A stretch of 64,000 bases of DNA. It comes from Ostrinia nubilalis. Its lineage: Eukaryota > Arthropoda > Insecta > Lepidoptera > Crambidae. Positions 1-10,418 of the stretch are shown one piece after another. The stretch is from assembly GCF_963855985.1 (NCBI RefSeq), contig NC_087105.1, forward strand, positions 1,428,501 to 1,492,500. Reading direction: 5' to 3'. The notes beneath the pieces are model-generated. The model did not search any database and was not told the origin of the DNA. It worked only from the letters and a program-made list of their open reading frames with translations. Position numbers and translations under genes: made by a program. Each line of letters starts with the position of its first letter. Within the stretch, counting starts at the first letter, position 1.

Positions 1-1357
1 ACTCCGGAGTGCTGCACTCTCAGAGGGCGGTGGCGGAGATCGTGGAGATGAAGCGGACGGGCCACATGATCCATAAGACCATGGTCAACCTGCAGGACAA
101 GCAGAAACACGGGGACAAGTACAACGACCTGCTTTATGGGAACAAGATCGTGCTTTTAACTGGTATGTAACCTTGTGACGGTAATAATCCCGTTGTCCCC
201 ACCAGCGTAGACAGCGGGAATAAACCATAGCCACGACAGCCGAACGGTGAAGGGGTTGGACTGGCCGACTCGTCATCCGAGGAACAGCGGAGTTCGCTAT
301 CGCTCGACTATTGTGGTGAGCCCACTCGTGATGCAAGCATATTTAGCTTAGGACGAGGGGCTAACGGGACTATTAGTAATTTGTGCAGAAACAAATTATT
401 AATACTAAAAAAATGTCTTAAGCGTGATTTTTTTATTCTTATTGGCAATTTATAACTTTTACAGGAGATTATCTTTTAGCAACATGCTTACAAAATCTTG
501 GAGGACTTCGAAATAATGCGGTGACAGAACTTATCTCTACTGGCCTTCGGGACCTCGTTGAAGGAGACTTTTTTGGAGAACACGATCCCTTGAATAACCC
601 TCTTCCAACGATGCCTAAAGGTAAAACATTGAATGTTCATGTTAAATTGTGCATTTTTTTGTTTCTTCATTGCTAAAGATGCATCGCTACTGTTGATGAC
701 GTGTCCCCATATGTTTCCAATGAGGGTCATGCATTAGTTTGGTACCTGGATACCTACCTTTGTTGCATGACCTCAGCTTCAAACTTTTGCATTTCAGGTA
801 GCAACAATGACTCTGGCCGCTACGACTGGGAGACAGAAGATAACCTAAAGAAACTTGGATCCAACGATTTCTTAGGCCAGGGCAAAGATGAGTGGAAGCT
901 GCGAACTATGCTGGCCTCTGGAAGCATACTCGGAAAAGGCTGCCAAGGAGCTATGAAACTGGCCAACCGTGGAGAACAGATGGAAAGAGATGCATACATC
1001 CTTGGAGGCCATTTGGCCCTGATCTGGCAGTTATATCTTGACGTAAAAGATTTTTTCACGCATCCGTATTCGTACTCTTTGGTTGGGGCTCCAGTTATGC
1101 TGGCCATGTGGGAGTATCCAACAGTTTACGGGTATCTTCTGGAACATAAATTAGAGGGCAAACCGATGGACTATAAACAGCTGTATTACGCCGTTCGAGG
1201 GACGAGGGCTATCGAGTATTTGTCGCTGTTCTTGGACGAAGAGTTGGAAGCCATATTGAGGTACAGCGATAGGTTCCCAGTGGACGACGCGAGACAAGCG
1301 CTGCAGAAGATGGCGACGACAATACACGCGGAGGCTTTGCAGTACATGGAGAAGTAA
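1..1357 (+). CDS. PDSS2: Decaprenyl-diphosphate synthase subunit 2 (PDSS2), 3' part, exons 1-162, 465-620, 798-1357
   Basis: This is the non-catalytic partner subunit of the mitochondrial trans-prenyltransferase that makes the ubiquinone side chain. Three exons are visible: <1-162 (donor GTATGT at 163), 465-620 (acceptor TTTTACAG, donor GTAAAA) and 798-1357 (acceptor ATTTCAG; stop TAA 1355-1357). Phases join cleanly: G|GA makes Gly before DYLLATCLQNLGGL, and G|GT makes Gly after PLPTMPK. Family marks are RTGHMIHKTMVNL (the place where PDSS1 has its first DDxxD; subunit 2 lacks it), YGNKIVLLTGDYLL, STGLRDLVEGDFFGEHD, the KGCQGAM segment, YSLVGAPVMLA and a C-terminal DDARQALQKM helix as in animal PDSS2. 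The start codon and N-terminal quarter lie left of the window. AATAAA at 1356-1361 overlaps the stop; better poly(A) signals are at 1534-1539 and 1945-1950. A second, diverged PDSS2 gene faces it tail to tail. Splice joins are read by eye; family assignment is strong. Confidence 0.93.
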
Positions 1358-2814
1358 TAAAGGGAGGTATTTATGAAATTATTTGTTTTCTTATTTGTTG
1401 TTGTATCGCACATAATCTTTAATCGTTCGATTCAAAGAGGTTCCTACTAAAACTTCGTTTTCGTTATAAGTAACTTTAAATTATACTTGCTACCGTCGAG
1501 TGTGGTCATTGCGAATGAATTTCCTCACTTTAAAATAAAAGCATACTTAATATTAAAATGCATGGATTGTAGATTCGACCTCCGTGATGGGGCAAAATAT
1601 GGCGCGCATTTCCGCGCGGGAAATGAACGCGGGTGCAGCTGTCAAAGTGTCAACGCGTTCAGAAATTGGGTCGATGCGTATCAGCGTTCATTGATGATAT
1701 AAATTAATTAAATTTAAAATAATTTCGCAACGACACAATCCTGTGTGATGGAAAAATGCACTTTAAAATGTATGCTTTGGGTCTAGAATTGGGAGCATTT
1801 AAATTCCTACTTAGTCCCGATTTAATTAATTTTGTGATGATAATTAACATGCAATATTCAGAGAACGTTTACTTTCTTACTTTTAAATACATTCTGATGC
1901 CTAAGATAACAGTAAATTAATGAATACTCATCAATTAACAAAAAAATAAAAGTCGCTTATAAACGATTAAAAAAACTTTATTCTTATTATCACATAACAT
2001 AGTTAAAATGTATATTTACTAAAAACAATATTAAACGATTCCTTTCAGAGGTATCTAAATCATTTTTAACTGGGCACCTTCTAGGTGCCTGCCGTCTGTA
2101 ACAATTCTAATACGAATAAATGCTCTATTTAACACACATTACATAACCATTACTTTAGAAGTTTAGACGATTTGCGAGTCTGTACTAGGCGAATATTCGC
2201 GCGTTTGATAGTTTGCGATTTAATATTACGCGGACTTATACAAAACTAGATCACATTCGAGCTGTTACCATAATGTACTAGCTAACGCTTATTTCGCGAC
2301 ACTGTGTGAATTCGTACATACTTATTTATTTATACAGTATTTATCACTATTTAACAGAGGTCATGTGATGTTTGTACCTTATGCCATTACTACTTAAGCA
2401 ACAGATTGTTCTATATACTGTGGTGTTTTTCGAGTTGACACTATTTTTTGGGACATCCTGTATATTTTTTATTGCGAAATAGGACTCATTGACACTACAA
2501 ATAATTGCCAGTTTAGCTAGATGTGCTGTCGTCCTGTATAAATAGTTGTTTGATCTAGCTATGAGAGTGGACATTTACCAGGCTAGAAACCCCACTTGTA
2601 GTGGTTACTCAATAATATATTTATAACATAATTAAAATAATGTAGTATGCAACTTAATAATACTGTAAAATCAATTATTAGGAACCGGAATTTTCGATTT
2701 TAAATTATAAAAAGCCAGTTTATAAAATGTATGAAGTCCTTCACAAATGATGAACAAAAATGGATTTACAAATAACTTAAAAGTATCTAAGTGTACTGCT
2801 TATTATAGTTTCTA
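1358..2814. other. Convergent 3' flanks of the two PDSS2 genes
   Basis: AT-rich sequence between the two stop codons, about 1.45 kb. AATAAA signals for the + gene are at 1534-1539 and 1945-1950. The reverse-strand equivalents (TTTATT on +) for the - gene are at 2468-2473 and 2325-2330, so the two transcripts could nearly meet. I see no coding sequence or recognised repeat here. Confidence 0.5.
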
Positions 2815-4824
2815 CTACAACGTCTTTATTAACCTCTTAATTGTATCAATAACTTCACTGTCACCGAACATTTCTATGTAACTGGCAGCTTTATTTGCAT
2901 TCTCTAGATACAACAATTTAGTCCGTTCAACTGCATCAGTTTTTAAAATATCAAACTTTAATTCTTCTAAATCTATGCTAGTAATATTTCGTTTACCTTT
3001 TGCTATTGTTGTGTACAGATTGGGGTTGTCATTTAGAGCGAATAAGACTGGAGCACTTACTAAGGAATATGATTTATTGCTTTCCGATGTCAGCTTTTGC
3101 AATTCACTGGCCGCTTGCCACGCTAAACACAAATGAGAGCCGAAAAGATAAGCTTTTTCTTGCTCGTCCAAGGTCTGGCCGGCCAGTAACACAGTACCTT
3201 GACACCCTCGGCCGAAGAGTGACCCTCCATTGTACATAGTCCGTAACGTCCACTCTCTTATTGGAGAGCCGAGAGTTCTTGTAACATCTAATGGCAAAGT
3301 ATCACTACATATTTGGAAGTCATCCATTTCACTCCTTATAGGCTTGCCAGGTAGTGGCATATTTTGAGAATCTCTATCGCCGAAGAACTCTCCTTCACTT
3401 ATGTCCCGTAATGCTGTCGATATTAAATACGAGAGGTCTTGATTTTTTAGTCTTGCCAACATCCCATTGGCAGTTACAAGCAAGTAGTCACCGATTAGTA
3501 TTGCTATTTTATTAGCGAACATGGTTGTGTCGATATTCTTGTCTCTGTCTTCAATGGGTACGTTTAGAAGGCCTCGATGAATGTAGTGGCCTGTGCGTAT
3601 CATTTCTGTCAGTTCAGCCAGTATTCTTTGGTTCTCTGAGATGGAGTCTTGTTGTAATGTTGAGTAGCCAGGGTTGACGGCTTTGGATAGCAGGAGGATG
3701 ACGAGTCCCCACGGTTGGAGGTTGTTGTGCTCATTGTATAGGACCGTCTTCGCTGTCTTTATGATTGGATGGTCGGTGTCCACCTAGAAACAAGTATGAT
3801 TTAATTTTAATGAGGAAAATGAGTTAGTTGCAAAGTCATTTTGTACTCAATTCATCATTCAAAAGTATTTGAATAATGCATTGTGTTTACATGACAATAC
3901 AAATGACTAATTTGAAATTAAAATTCATAAGAATATTAATTTCAAGTACAATACAAAATGAATTATTTGTAAGGTCACAACGAGTACATCAAGGTTACTA
4001 GCGAACATACTTGTTACACAAAAAAGATTCTTATAAATAACTTGAAAAAATCGAACTGCCTAGAAGGGAACTGAACCCACGACCTTCCACTTGCCAGGCT
4101 TCTCTTCCAACTGAGCTACTTAGACACTGGATGAACCCGTTCATTTCTTAATTAAAAACAGTCTATAAAATTTGTGACTCCTTAAATACGTAAAATCTGA
4201 AGTAGGTAATTACCTACTTAGTATCTGGTGTTTAATATTGTGGAATAATTTAGCAAACAAGTGAATGTCTAAATCAAAGGCCGTTCTTATTATTAAAAAA
4301 AAAACTTAACACTCAACAAGTGGATGTTAGTTTTCGTACAAGAATTTCTATGTTGCAAAATCGACTTGTGCTATGACGTAAATATTTTTTGTTGAATCAG
4401 GAAATAACCTTTGCATGGTCAGTGGTCAAATTATCACATGGAATGTTACATAACACGTTTGCATCACGAATATGAACAAAATAACAATAAAACAAGCTGT
4501 ATGAAGTTGGAAATGAGATCAAAAACGCTTCCTAAAGAACATTAAAGACTAAAATCAAGAGTATTGAACCAAAACATAACTCACAACTTTCCGTAAGTGC
4601 ATCGCTAAATTGGCGAATTCATCGCTCAACAGCCATCGCAGGTTCATAAAAGAGGTCGGGTATCCCACTATCTTCTCTGCTTGCCTTATAACTTTGCTCC
4701 ACTGAGCTAGGGGAGGCCGAAATACGAAATCTTCTTGGGTTAGGTTTGTCATGGTATGTTCCAAGCGAATTTGCGGCGATACCAGCGCTGTACGCCTCAA
4801 ATAGCGCATTAGTGTGTAAGACAT
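2815..4824 (-). CDS. PDSS2-like paralogue, complete, exons 4824-4585 and 3783-2815 (402 aa)
   Basis: Second PDSS2-family gene, with ATG at 4822-4824 and stop TAG at 2815-2817. Exon 1 encodes an Arg-rich start ([15 protein letters not shown], plausible mitochondrial presequence) and the family's N-terminal block [15 protein letters not shown] with [15 protein letters not shown]. It ends at 4585 before GTGAGT. Exon 2 begins at 3783 after TTTCTAG with [16 protein letters not shown], phase 0, so the protein runs on without a gap. Further marks are [13 protein letters not shown] (no DDxxD, hence subunit-2 type), [41 protein letters not shown] and [12 protein letters not shown]. Total 80+322 aa, close to the roughly 400 aa of animal PDSS2. 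Exon 2 lacks the two introns seen in the neighbouring gene, and its C-terminus has diverged more. This may be an old duplicate with intron loss; a distinct function is unknown. The 801-bp intron holds a tRNA-derived SINE. Confidence 0.92.
4041..4126 (-). repeat. tRNA-derived SINE in the PDSS2-like intron
   Basis: On - this reads TAAGTAGCTCAGTTGGAAGAG (A-box region) followed by GTCGTGGGTTCAGTTCCC (B box), then GCAGTTCGATTTTTTCAAG. Both internal Pol III boxes are present, but the anticodon arm does not fold as a standard tRNA and no functional tRNA is proposed. Related fragments with the same CTTGAAAAAATCGAACTGC edge occur near 26240, and a weaker one near 19440. Confidence 0.65.
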
Positions 4825-5454
4825 GATGGCAATTGATATAATAAACTAAATTCAAGACACTACTGTATTCAAAACTACAAGGAAAATTGTAAAATTGATA
4901 AACACATCGCGAAGTTACACACTTTGCTCGTGGTGGTTATGTCACATTGTTTTGACGTATCTTGGCTACGTTCGGAAACTGGTGGCGGTCTACACGCCTG
5001 ACTTGCTACTAAAAATAAACTGTGACTTATTATTTTATCAAACAGCAGATATTATTCAAATAAATATATTAACATTAACTTCTTCGTACATAATTTAATT
5101 ACATTACATTTCAAATAATAAATACTGTTGCGGCGAGCAGTTAATAATAATTTGGAATGGAAAGATTCTGAACGAATTCCATCGAAGCGCGCGCTCGATT
5201 CGATTTGAATTTCTTTTCGAATACTTTTAAAAGTAAGCAGGTAGCTCAAAATAAAACGCGAAGCTTTTTGTATGTACCTCCATTTGTTGGAGTAGTGAAG
5301 TAAGTACCTAGTAAGTTAGTATACCAGAATCCCTTTTCAGTTTTGGTAATAGAAAAATTAAATAGTGTGAAGTAAAGTTATTTCTTTGGTGGTTATTTAG
5401 TGGGTGATAATACGAGTAATTTCTGAAAGTGTTTTATTCGTGATTCACTGAAGA
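4825..5454. other. 5' flank of the PDSS2-like gene
   Basis: Upstream region of the - strand gene. No TATA box at a convincing distance is seen. A short GC-richer stretch near 5160-5220 (GAAGCGCGCGCTCGATTCG) could belong to a promoter. Nothing else is recognised. Confidence 0.3.
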
Positions 5455-5670
5455 ATGAGGGCTATCGTTTTAGCGCTCACCAGTTAGCGCCACTGTAGAG
5501 TAAGGTCCTGTCACGCTTGCTAGTAGCGAAGACAGTGGCGCCACCTTGTCAGCGCTAAAGTGGTATGAGGACTATCGCATTTGCACTCATCAAGATGGCG
5601 CCACTGTAGAGTAAGGTCCTGTCAATCGCCAGGGGTGCCAACTGTTAAGTATAAAAACGATAGCCCTCAT
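5455..5670. mobile_element. MITE with 17-bp TIRs, copy 1
   Basis: The ends ATGAGGGCTATCGTTTT and AAAACGATAGCCCTCAT are perfect inverted repeats, and the element is 216 bp. Inside, the block GCGCCACTGTAGAGTAAGGT CCTGTCA (shown split) occurs twice as a direct repeat. A second copy at 28815-29028 has identical ends and a very similar interior. No coding capacity; target-site duplication not resolved. Confidence 0.85.
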
Positions 5671-5796
5671 AATGTAATTTTTTTTTGAGACATCCAGCAG
5701 TCGCCAATACATCAGACATTTCTGATGCAGATTCGCATTTTTTAATAACTTGGATTATGAGATCCCACTGAGTTTAGATTCATGTGAATAAAAAAT

Positions 5797-5875
5797 GTGG
5801 GACGTCTACCCACAAGGTGGACTGACGACCTCATGAAGGAGGAAGGCGCTGAATACAGGCCACTACCAACCTTAC
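5797..5875 (+). pseudogene. RTE-type LINE, C-terminal fragment
   Basis: Translates as GRLPTRWTDDLMKEEGAEYR. This matches the degraded C-terminal end of RTE-clade reverse transcriptases (usual pattern PTRWTDDLIKVAGRRWMQAATN) that is also found at 24350 (-) and 39478 (+). Only about 25 codons remain. Confidence 0.6.
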
Positions 5876-6672
5876 TTACGTAATAAATAAGATTCTGCAG
5901 TCGTTTTTTAAAGTTGTATACACAGTTGTACAATAATAGTAGATTTTGTAATTGACAATCACAAAATCTGTATTCTATCCAGTCTCCTTGAAAATTATGA
6001 CAGACGAATAGTGGCACTTATGATACATACTTACATATCCACAGAGGTGACTTGTAGGCATTATTGTACGATGGTCGTAGGTTGTAGTAGAGGGTATTCG
6101 ATTCTAGGTGGCAGGCGATAATAATATTTAAATTTTCGAATATGATTTGAAAGAAAGAAGAAAGAAAGAAAGAAAAAATATTTATTTGGTTAATAAACCG
6201 TGGATTTTAGGAATCTTAATTTGTTAAAATCTCTACTTTTTGTACGTAACTTAGCGAAGGAACATAGGTCAGCCTTGGGTCTTCATTGTTCTCTCGAAAA
6301 AGGACATTATTTTTTAGTGTTGTAAGTAGTAGGTACCTACTTACCTATCTATTTGAGATAGGTATTGTAGTACTTACTTACCTACCTATAATTAGATTTA
6401 TTTGAAAACCATTCCCCAATCGCAGGTGTTGTTATAAAATACTTACGTTAAGTAGGCGGTACCTACCTACTGCATCATTACGTCTCTATAGGTTCTTTGA
6501 AAATACAAAACAAACAAGGATTTTTGAGCATCTGTTGTAAATGGATTTTTTTAACTATATCGTTGTATGAGCTGACATGTTTTTTCATTTTTTGACGTAA
6601 TGAAACGCAAGATAAATATATCTCAAGTGTTACTAGGCCTTACAGCACCAACTGTTTATTACCTACGCCCGT
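5876..6672. other. Spacer with GAAA microsatellite
   Basis: AT-rich spacer. An imperfect GAAA repeat runs from 6147 to about 6177 and leads into AAAAAATATTTATTT, the look of a LINE tail in reverse. CCTACCTACTT-type short repeats lie around 6330-6480. No gene seen. Confidence 0.4.
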
Positions 6673-7167
6673 CTATGCGATTATTAAAACTGTTTTTTCA
6701 TCACAGCTGAGCCAGTAAATAACTCGTCTGGACTTCACCAAAGGTGCATAATTATGCCTATTACAGATGCGATCTCCCCTTAACGCAACTTCTAAATACA
6801 ACTTGCCGTCCGGCCAATCACGTGTTTGCGCGCCATAATTCAAAAATGGAAGGGTCAGGCCCCTGGCGAAGTCGGTGGCTCGACCATAGCAATTAAAAAT
6901 AAAGCAACATGTAATTTGTTGCAGTTTATGTGGGCCTCGGACGCGGCAAAAAGGCCAAAACGCCACCGACATTTCCATTTTGATCGGCGTATTTCTGATT
7001 GAGTGAGGTCTGATGCAGGTGAAAGATAAATTCGGCACAAACGAGTTATCGATCTCCGGTATTTTCGGTAAATACAAGCCGGCTAAATTAGCGGGACGTT
7101 GCGAAATGAAGAATTCAAAATGGCTGCTCATGCGCTCAAAATAAAGAATCAGATGGGAGACGGGCAA
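6673..7167. other. Moderate-GC single-copy block, possible conserved non-coding element
   Basis: The - strand is open for 164 codons, but the translation has no domain I recognise and no splice or start context. Base composition is more balanced than the flanks and no repeat family matches. It resembles the regulatory-type sequence in the hth intron at 55-62 kb. An unknown gene on - is the alternative. Confidence 0.25.
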
Positions 7168-7430
7168 GTTTGAAGTTATCTTGGTATTTACTAAACATAT
7201 TTAAAAAAATTATACGTTGCTTTGTAAGAAAATTTGGTGTTTTAGGGGTCTAGAATTGCATTGGTATTCTGGCTTGCAGATCTTAAATTGTAAATTATGG
7301 ACATAGGATTTTTTTCGTTCGTTCGTCGTTAAAAAAGTAACTTATTCAAAAAATTAATAACTACCTACATAGTATGTCTTATTTTGAAATCGCTAAATAT
7401 TTTAATTAATTGAATCTGATACACCCTGTA

Positions 7431-8172
7431 TAGCCTGACCAGGAACATAAAAACCCTGGTATAGAGACGCGTCAATTGCATTTGATAGTGCAACACTGAG
7501 TACAGTCGTACCTGTGTTAAATTAATAGGCTAACCTTGTGTGTCAGGATTCAGGATTACGGGCTAATTTGATATTTTTATAAATTAACGAAAAAATATAT
7601 TATAGGTAACCTGGTTTAAATAAATGAAATGAAACCATCAATCGAGCTAGTAGGATTTATTTTATTATTCACCAATAATCAAATTCAGAACTTGAATATT
7701 CAACTGCAATGTCTGCACATGAACGCTTCAAACTCGGTACTTCTTTCCCAATTCCATAAAGTTCAACACTTAGAAAGTGACATTTTTTTTTTAAATAGGT
7801 AGTTGAAACAAACCACAGCTAATTTTCATAGTGGACTGTACTATACGATAAACATGTCTGTCAATTTGACAACCTTTGTCGGAAACATTAATGAATGAAA
7901 ATATTGTCCGAACCCTTAGTATTTCTCTTCGACAAATACTTTAACACATTGTGAACCACTTGTCTTTCACGACTATAAAAAGATTTTAGCAATTTAATTC
8001 ACAAAATCAATTGCGCACATTTAAAATAAAGTTTGTTTACACTTTGACAGCAATAGACTGACATGCAAGGTGACATGTCAATGAAGTTTTCAGTTACTGT
8101 TGCCATTAAAAGAAATTAGTACCATTAGTTTTCCGCAACATGGCGAGGGTTTTTATGTTCCTGGTCGGGCTA
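7431..8172. mobile_element. Non-autonomous DNA transposon with TA-type ends
   Basis: Left end TAGCCTGACCAGGAACATAA and right end (reverse complement) TAGCCCGACCAGGAACATAA form TIRs of about 26 bp with one mismatch, flanked by TA. It is 742 bp with an AT-rich interior and no ORF. Consistent with a Tc1/mariner-type MITE. Confidence 0.75.
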
Positions 8173-9542
8173 TACCTATCAATAGCAACATCCAATTTAT
8201 TTATGCTTTGATTTTATTATCCTTTGCTTCCAGTCTTTAAATTCTAAAGAGACCTGTCAAATGTGTGTAAAATGTCCAAGGATATTTATTAATTTATTAA
8301 ATTGCAAATCTATTAACTTTTTTACTTCGTTTGTGTTTGTGTCTATTTGTAATTGACTTTCGACTTCGTTAAGTCAGTGTCAACTTTAAGATAGATATAT
8401 CTTACTTAATCCTACCTACTTCTCTAGGTCAGAATGACCCCGGCCCATGATCCTGGTTACAAGCCTTTTACCGATTAAATTGAAAAAACCTAATACGTAC
8501 AAAGTGTACCTCACGTGGGATCACAATTCAGGCTGGCCCTTAACCTTCGTACGCATGATGGGAACAACAGCCGTACAGCACGAACGTTAAGTATCATAAT
8601 CATACCCATACAAGCTTTCCTATTTCTCTACAGGGTTTCGTAGAATTCATTTTCCTTGGAAAAGTTGTTGAAGTGATGGCTGTTTATGAGTTTTTAGAGT
8701 TTAGGAGCCAGACAGACGTGCGAAGTGATCATGAATCGGGACTACCTATTCGAGATTCGATCACATAAAATTAACTCGTAAACTTTACCTATTAATTATG
8801 ACACCTACTTACCTACTGACCCATTTATTGTCCCGAAGCAGTGGTGGGGTTTAAGTAATACTGGTACGTGTAAAAGCGCTTTTAAAAGTCCAGGCATTTG
8901 CAGAAAACTAGTTTGATCCTCTAAATGACCATGACTGCATGTAATTCGAGGAACACTTTATCTTGATCCTCATCGACCTCTAGACTTCACAAGCAAATGT
9001 AGCTTAATCGGAGGGGTTAACAGGAATATTAGTAATTTGTTAACAACAAATTGGTAACCTTAAAGGCGTTTTTATCTGTAGATAAGGTATTCCGTGCTGC
9101 GGGCCCAGTGTTTTATCTCCGGCATCTCGGTGCATCTCGCGCGCATCCGAGAGTGGGGGGCAATTACACTAATTGCTGCTTTGATTTCACAATAATTCAC
9201 TAATGTACTGTGGGGCACGCCCCGCGCTAAATGTATGGTAATTTTGCGGGGTTATTTTGAAGATGAGGACTTTTGTGAGCTTATGGGGTCAGAAGTTGAG
9301 GTGATAGAGTAGTGGTTAAAACGTTACTTATCTTTACGCTCTCGTGTGCGTTAGATTACTAGCACAAAAAATATCCTTGGATATTTTACACTGCGTCTCT
9401 AGTCCCAAACTAAGCAAAGCTTGGTTTTTTTGTACTATGGGTAGTTACTAGACAACAGATGTAAACATTCTTAAACACTTTTTCTTTTCTAAACAAAAAT
9501 GTGTATTTAATACGTTAGTATACAACACTAACTAAGGACCAC
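8173..9542. other. Spacer, no gene seen
   Basis: Mostly AT-rich. A GC-richer block at about 9090-9250 (CGTGCTGCGGGCCCAGTG, CATCTCGCGCGCATCCGAGA) may be single-copy regulatory sequence. No coding region, RNA gene or clear repeat boundary. Confidence 0.3.
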
Positions 9543-10418
9543 ATATTGCAGATGGAGACTGATGCTGAGAAGAAGTAGGAAGAAACTCATGATGAATGAG
9601 TTTAATATACAGTGTGAGTCACGTTAAAGTGTACATATGAAAATAGATGAAACTAGACCTATTTTTATCGACAAAAAAGAGGTCAAACATTTTTTGAGAT
9701 TTTTTTTAAAATTTTTTATAGATTTTTTTTTCTTCCAATTACTTATTGTAAAGAAAACGTAATAACTTTTAAACTAAGCGGTATATCCTGATAAAATAAA
9801 AACAATAATAATGCTAAATAACAGGCGATACTAAAAAAATACATAAAATACACAAAAAAGGCCAACAAATAATAAAAAATGATACTTTTTGAAAAAAATC
9901 TGCCTTAAAATTCGTGTTTTTTTGGTTAATTGATAAATTTCTCCAAAAAATGCCCCTATAACAGGTGGTTTTTATTACTTTGTATTATTCTCTATCGTAT
10001 TGTCTTTGTAAAACCAAAAATCGCATGTCTCTATCCCTATCACAACATTTGCTATGATCGAAGATTTTTTTCAAAAAGTATCATTTTTTATTATTTGTTG
10101 GCCTTTTTATGTATTTTATGTATTTTTTTAGTATTGCCTGTTATTTAGCATTATTACTGTTTTTATTTTATCAGGATATACCGCTTAGTTTAAAAGTTAT
10201 TACGTTTTCTTTACAATAAGTAATTAGTAGAAAAAAAAATCTATAAAAAATCTCAAAAAATTTTTGACCTCTTTTTTGTCGATAAAAATAGGTCTAGTTT
10301 CATCTATTTTCATATGTACACTTTAACGTGACTCACACTTGACTGTAGTATACACTATAGTAGTAGCATAATGAGTTTTTTCCTACTTCTTCTCAGCATC
10401 AGTCACCATCTGCAATAT
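9543..10418. repeat. Nested palindrome: outer 48-bp inverted repeat around a hairpin element
   Basis: Positions 9543-9590 (ATATTGCAGATGGAGACTGA..) and 10371-10418 are inverted copies with 2 differences in 48. They carry CTTCTTCTCAGCATCAGTCA, a motif related to dispersed repeats at about 21660 and 42090. The TA-flanked hairpin element 9610-10345 lies between them. Confidence 0.75.
9610..10345. mobile_element. Long-hairpin TA-flanked element, copy 1
   Basis: Starts CAGTGTGAGTCACGTTAAAG after TA, and the right end is the inverse with a few end changes (..CACACTTGACTGTA). The arms are complementary for about 300 bp each, so most of the element is one imperfect hairpin. The interior is A/T-rich. 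A full second copy sits at 44493-45595. No transposase; likely a Tc1/mariner-type MITE. Confidence 0.8.

Noticed and set aside
4041..4126. Functional tRNA gene
   Set aside because: A and B boxes are present but the anticodon arm and acceptor stem do not pair properly; related fragments elsewhere show it is a SINE.
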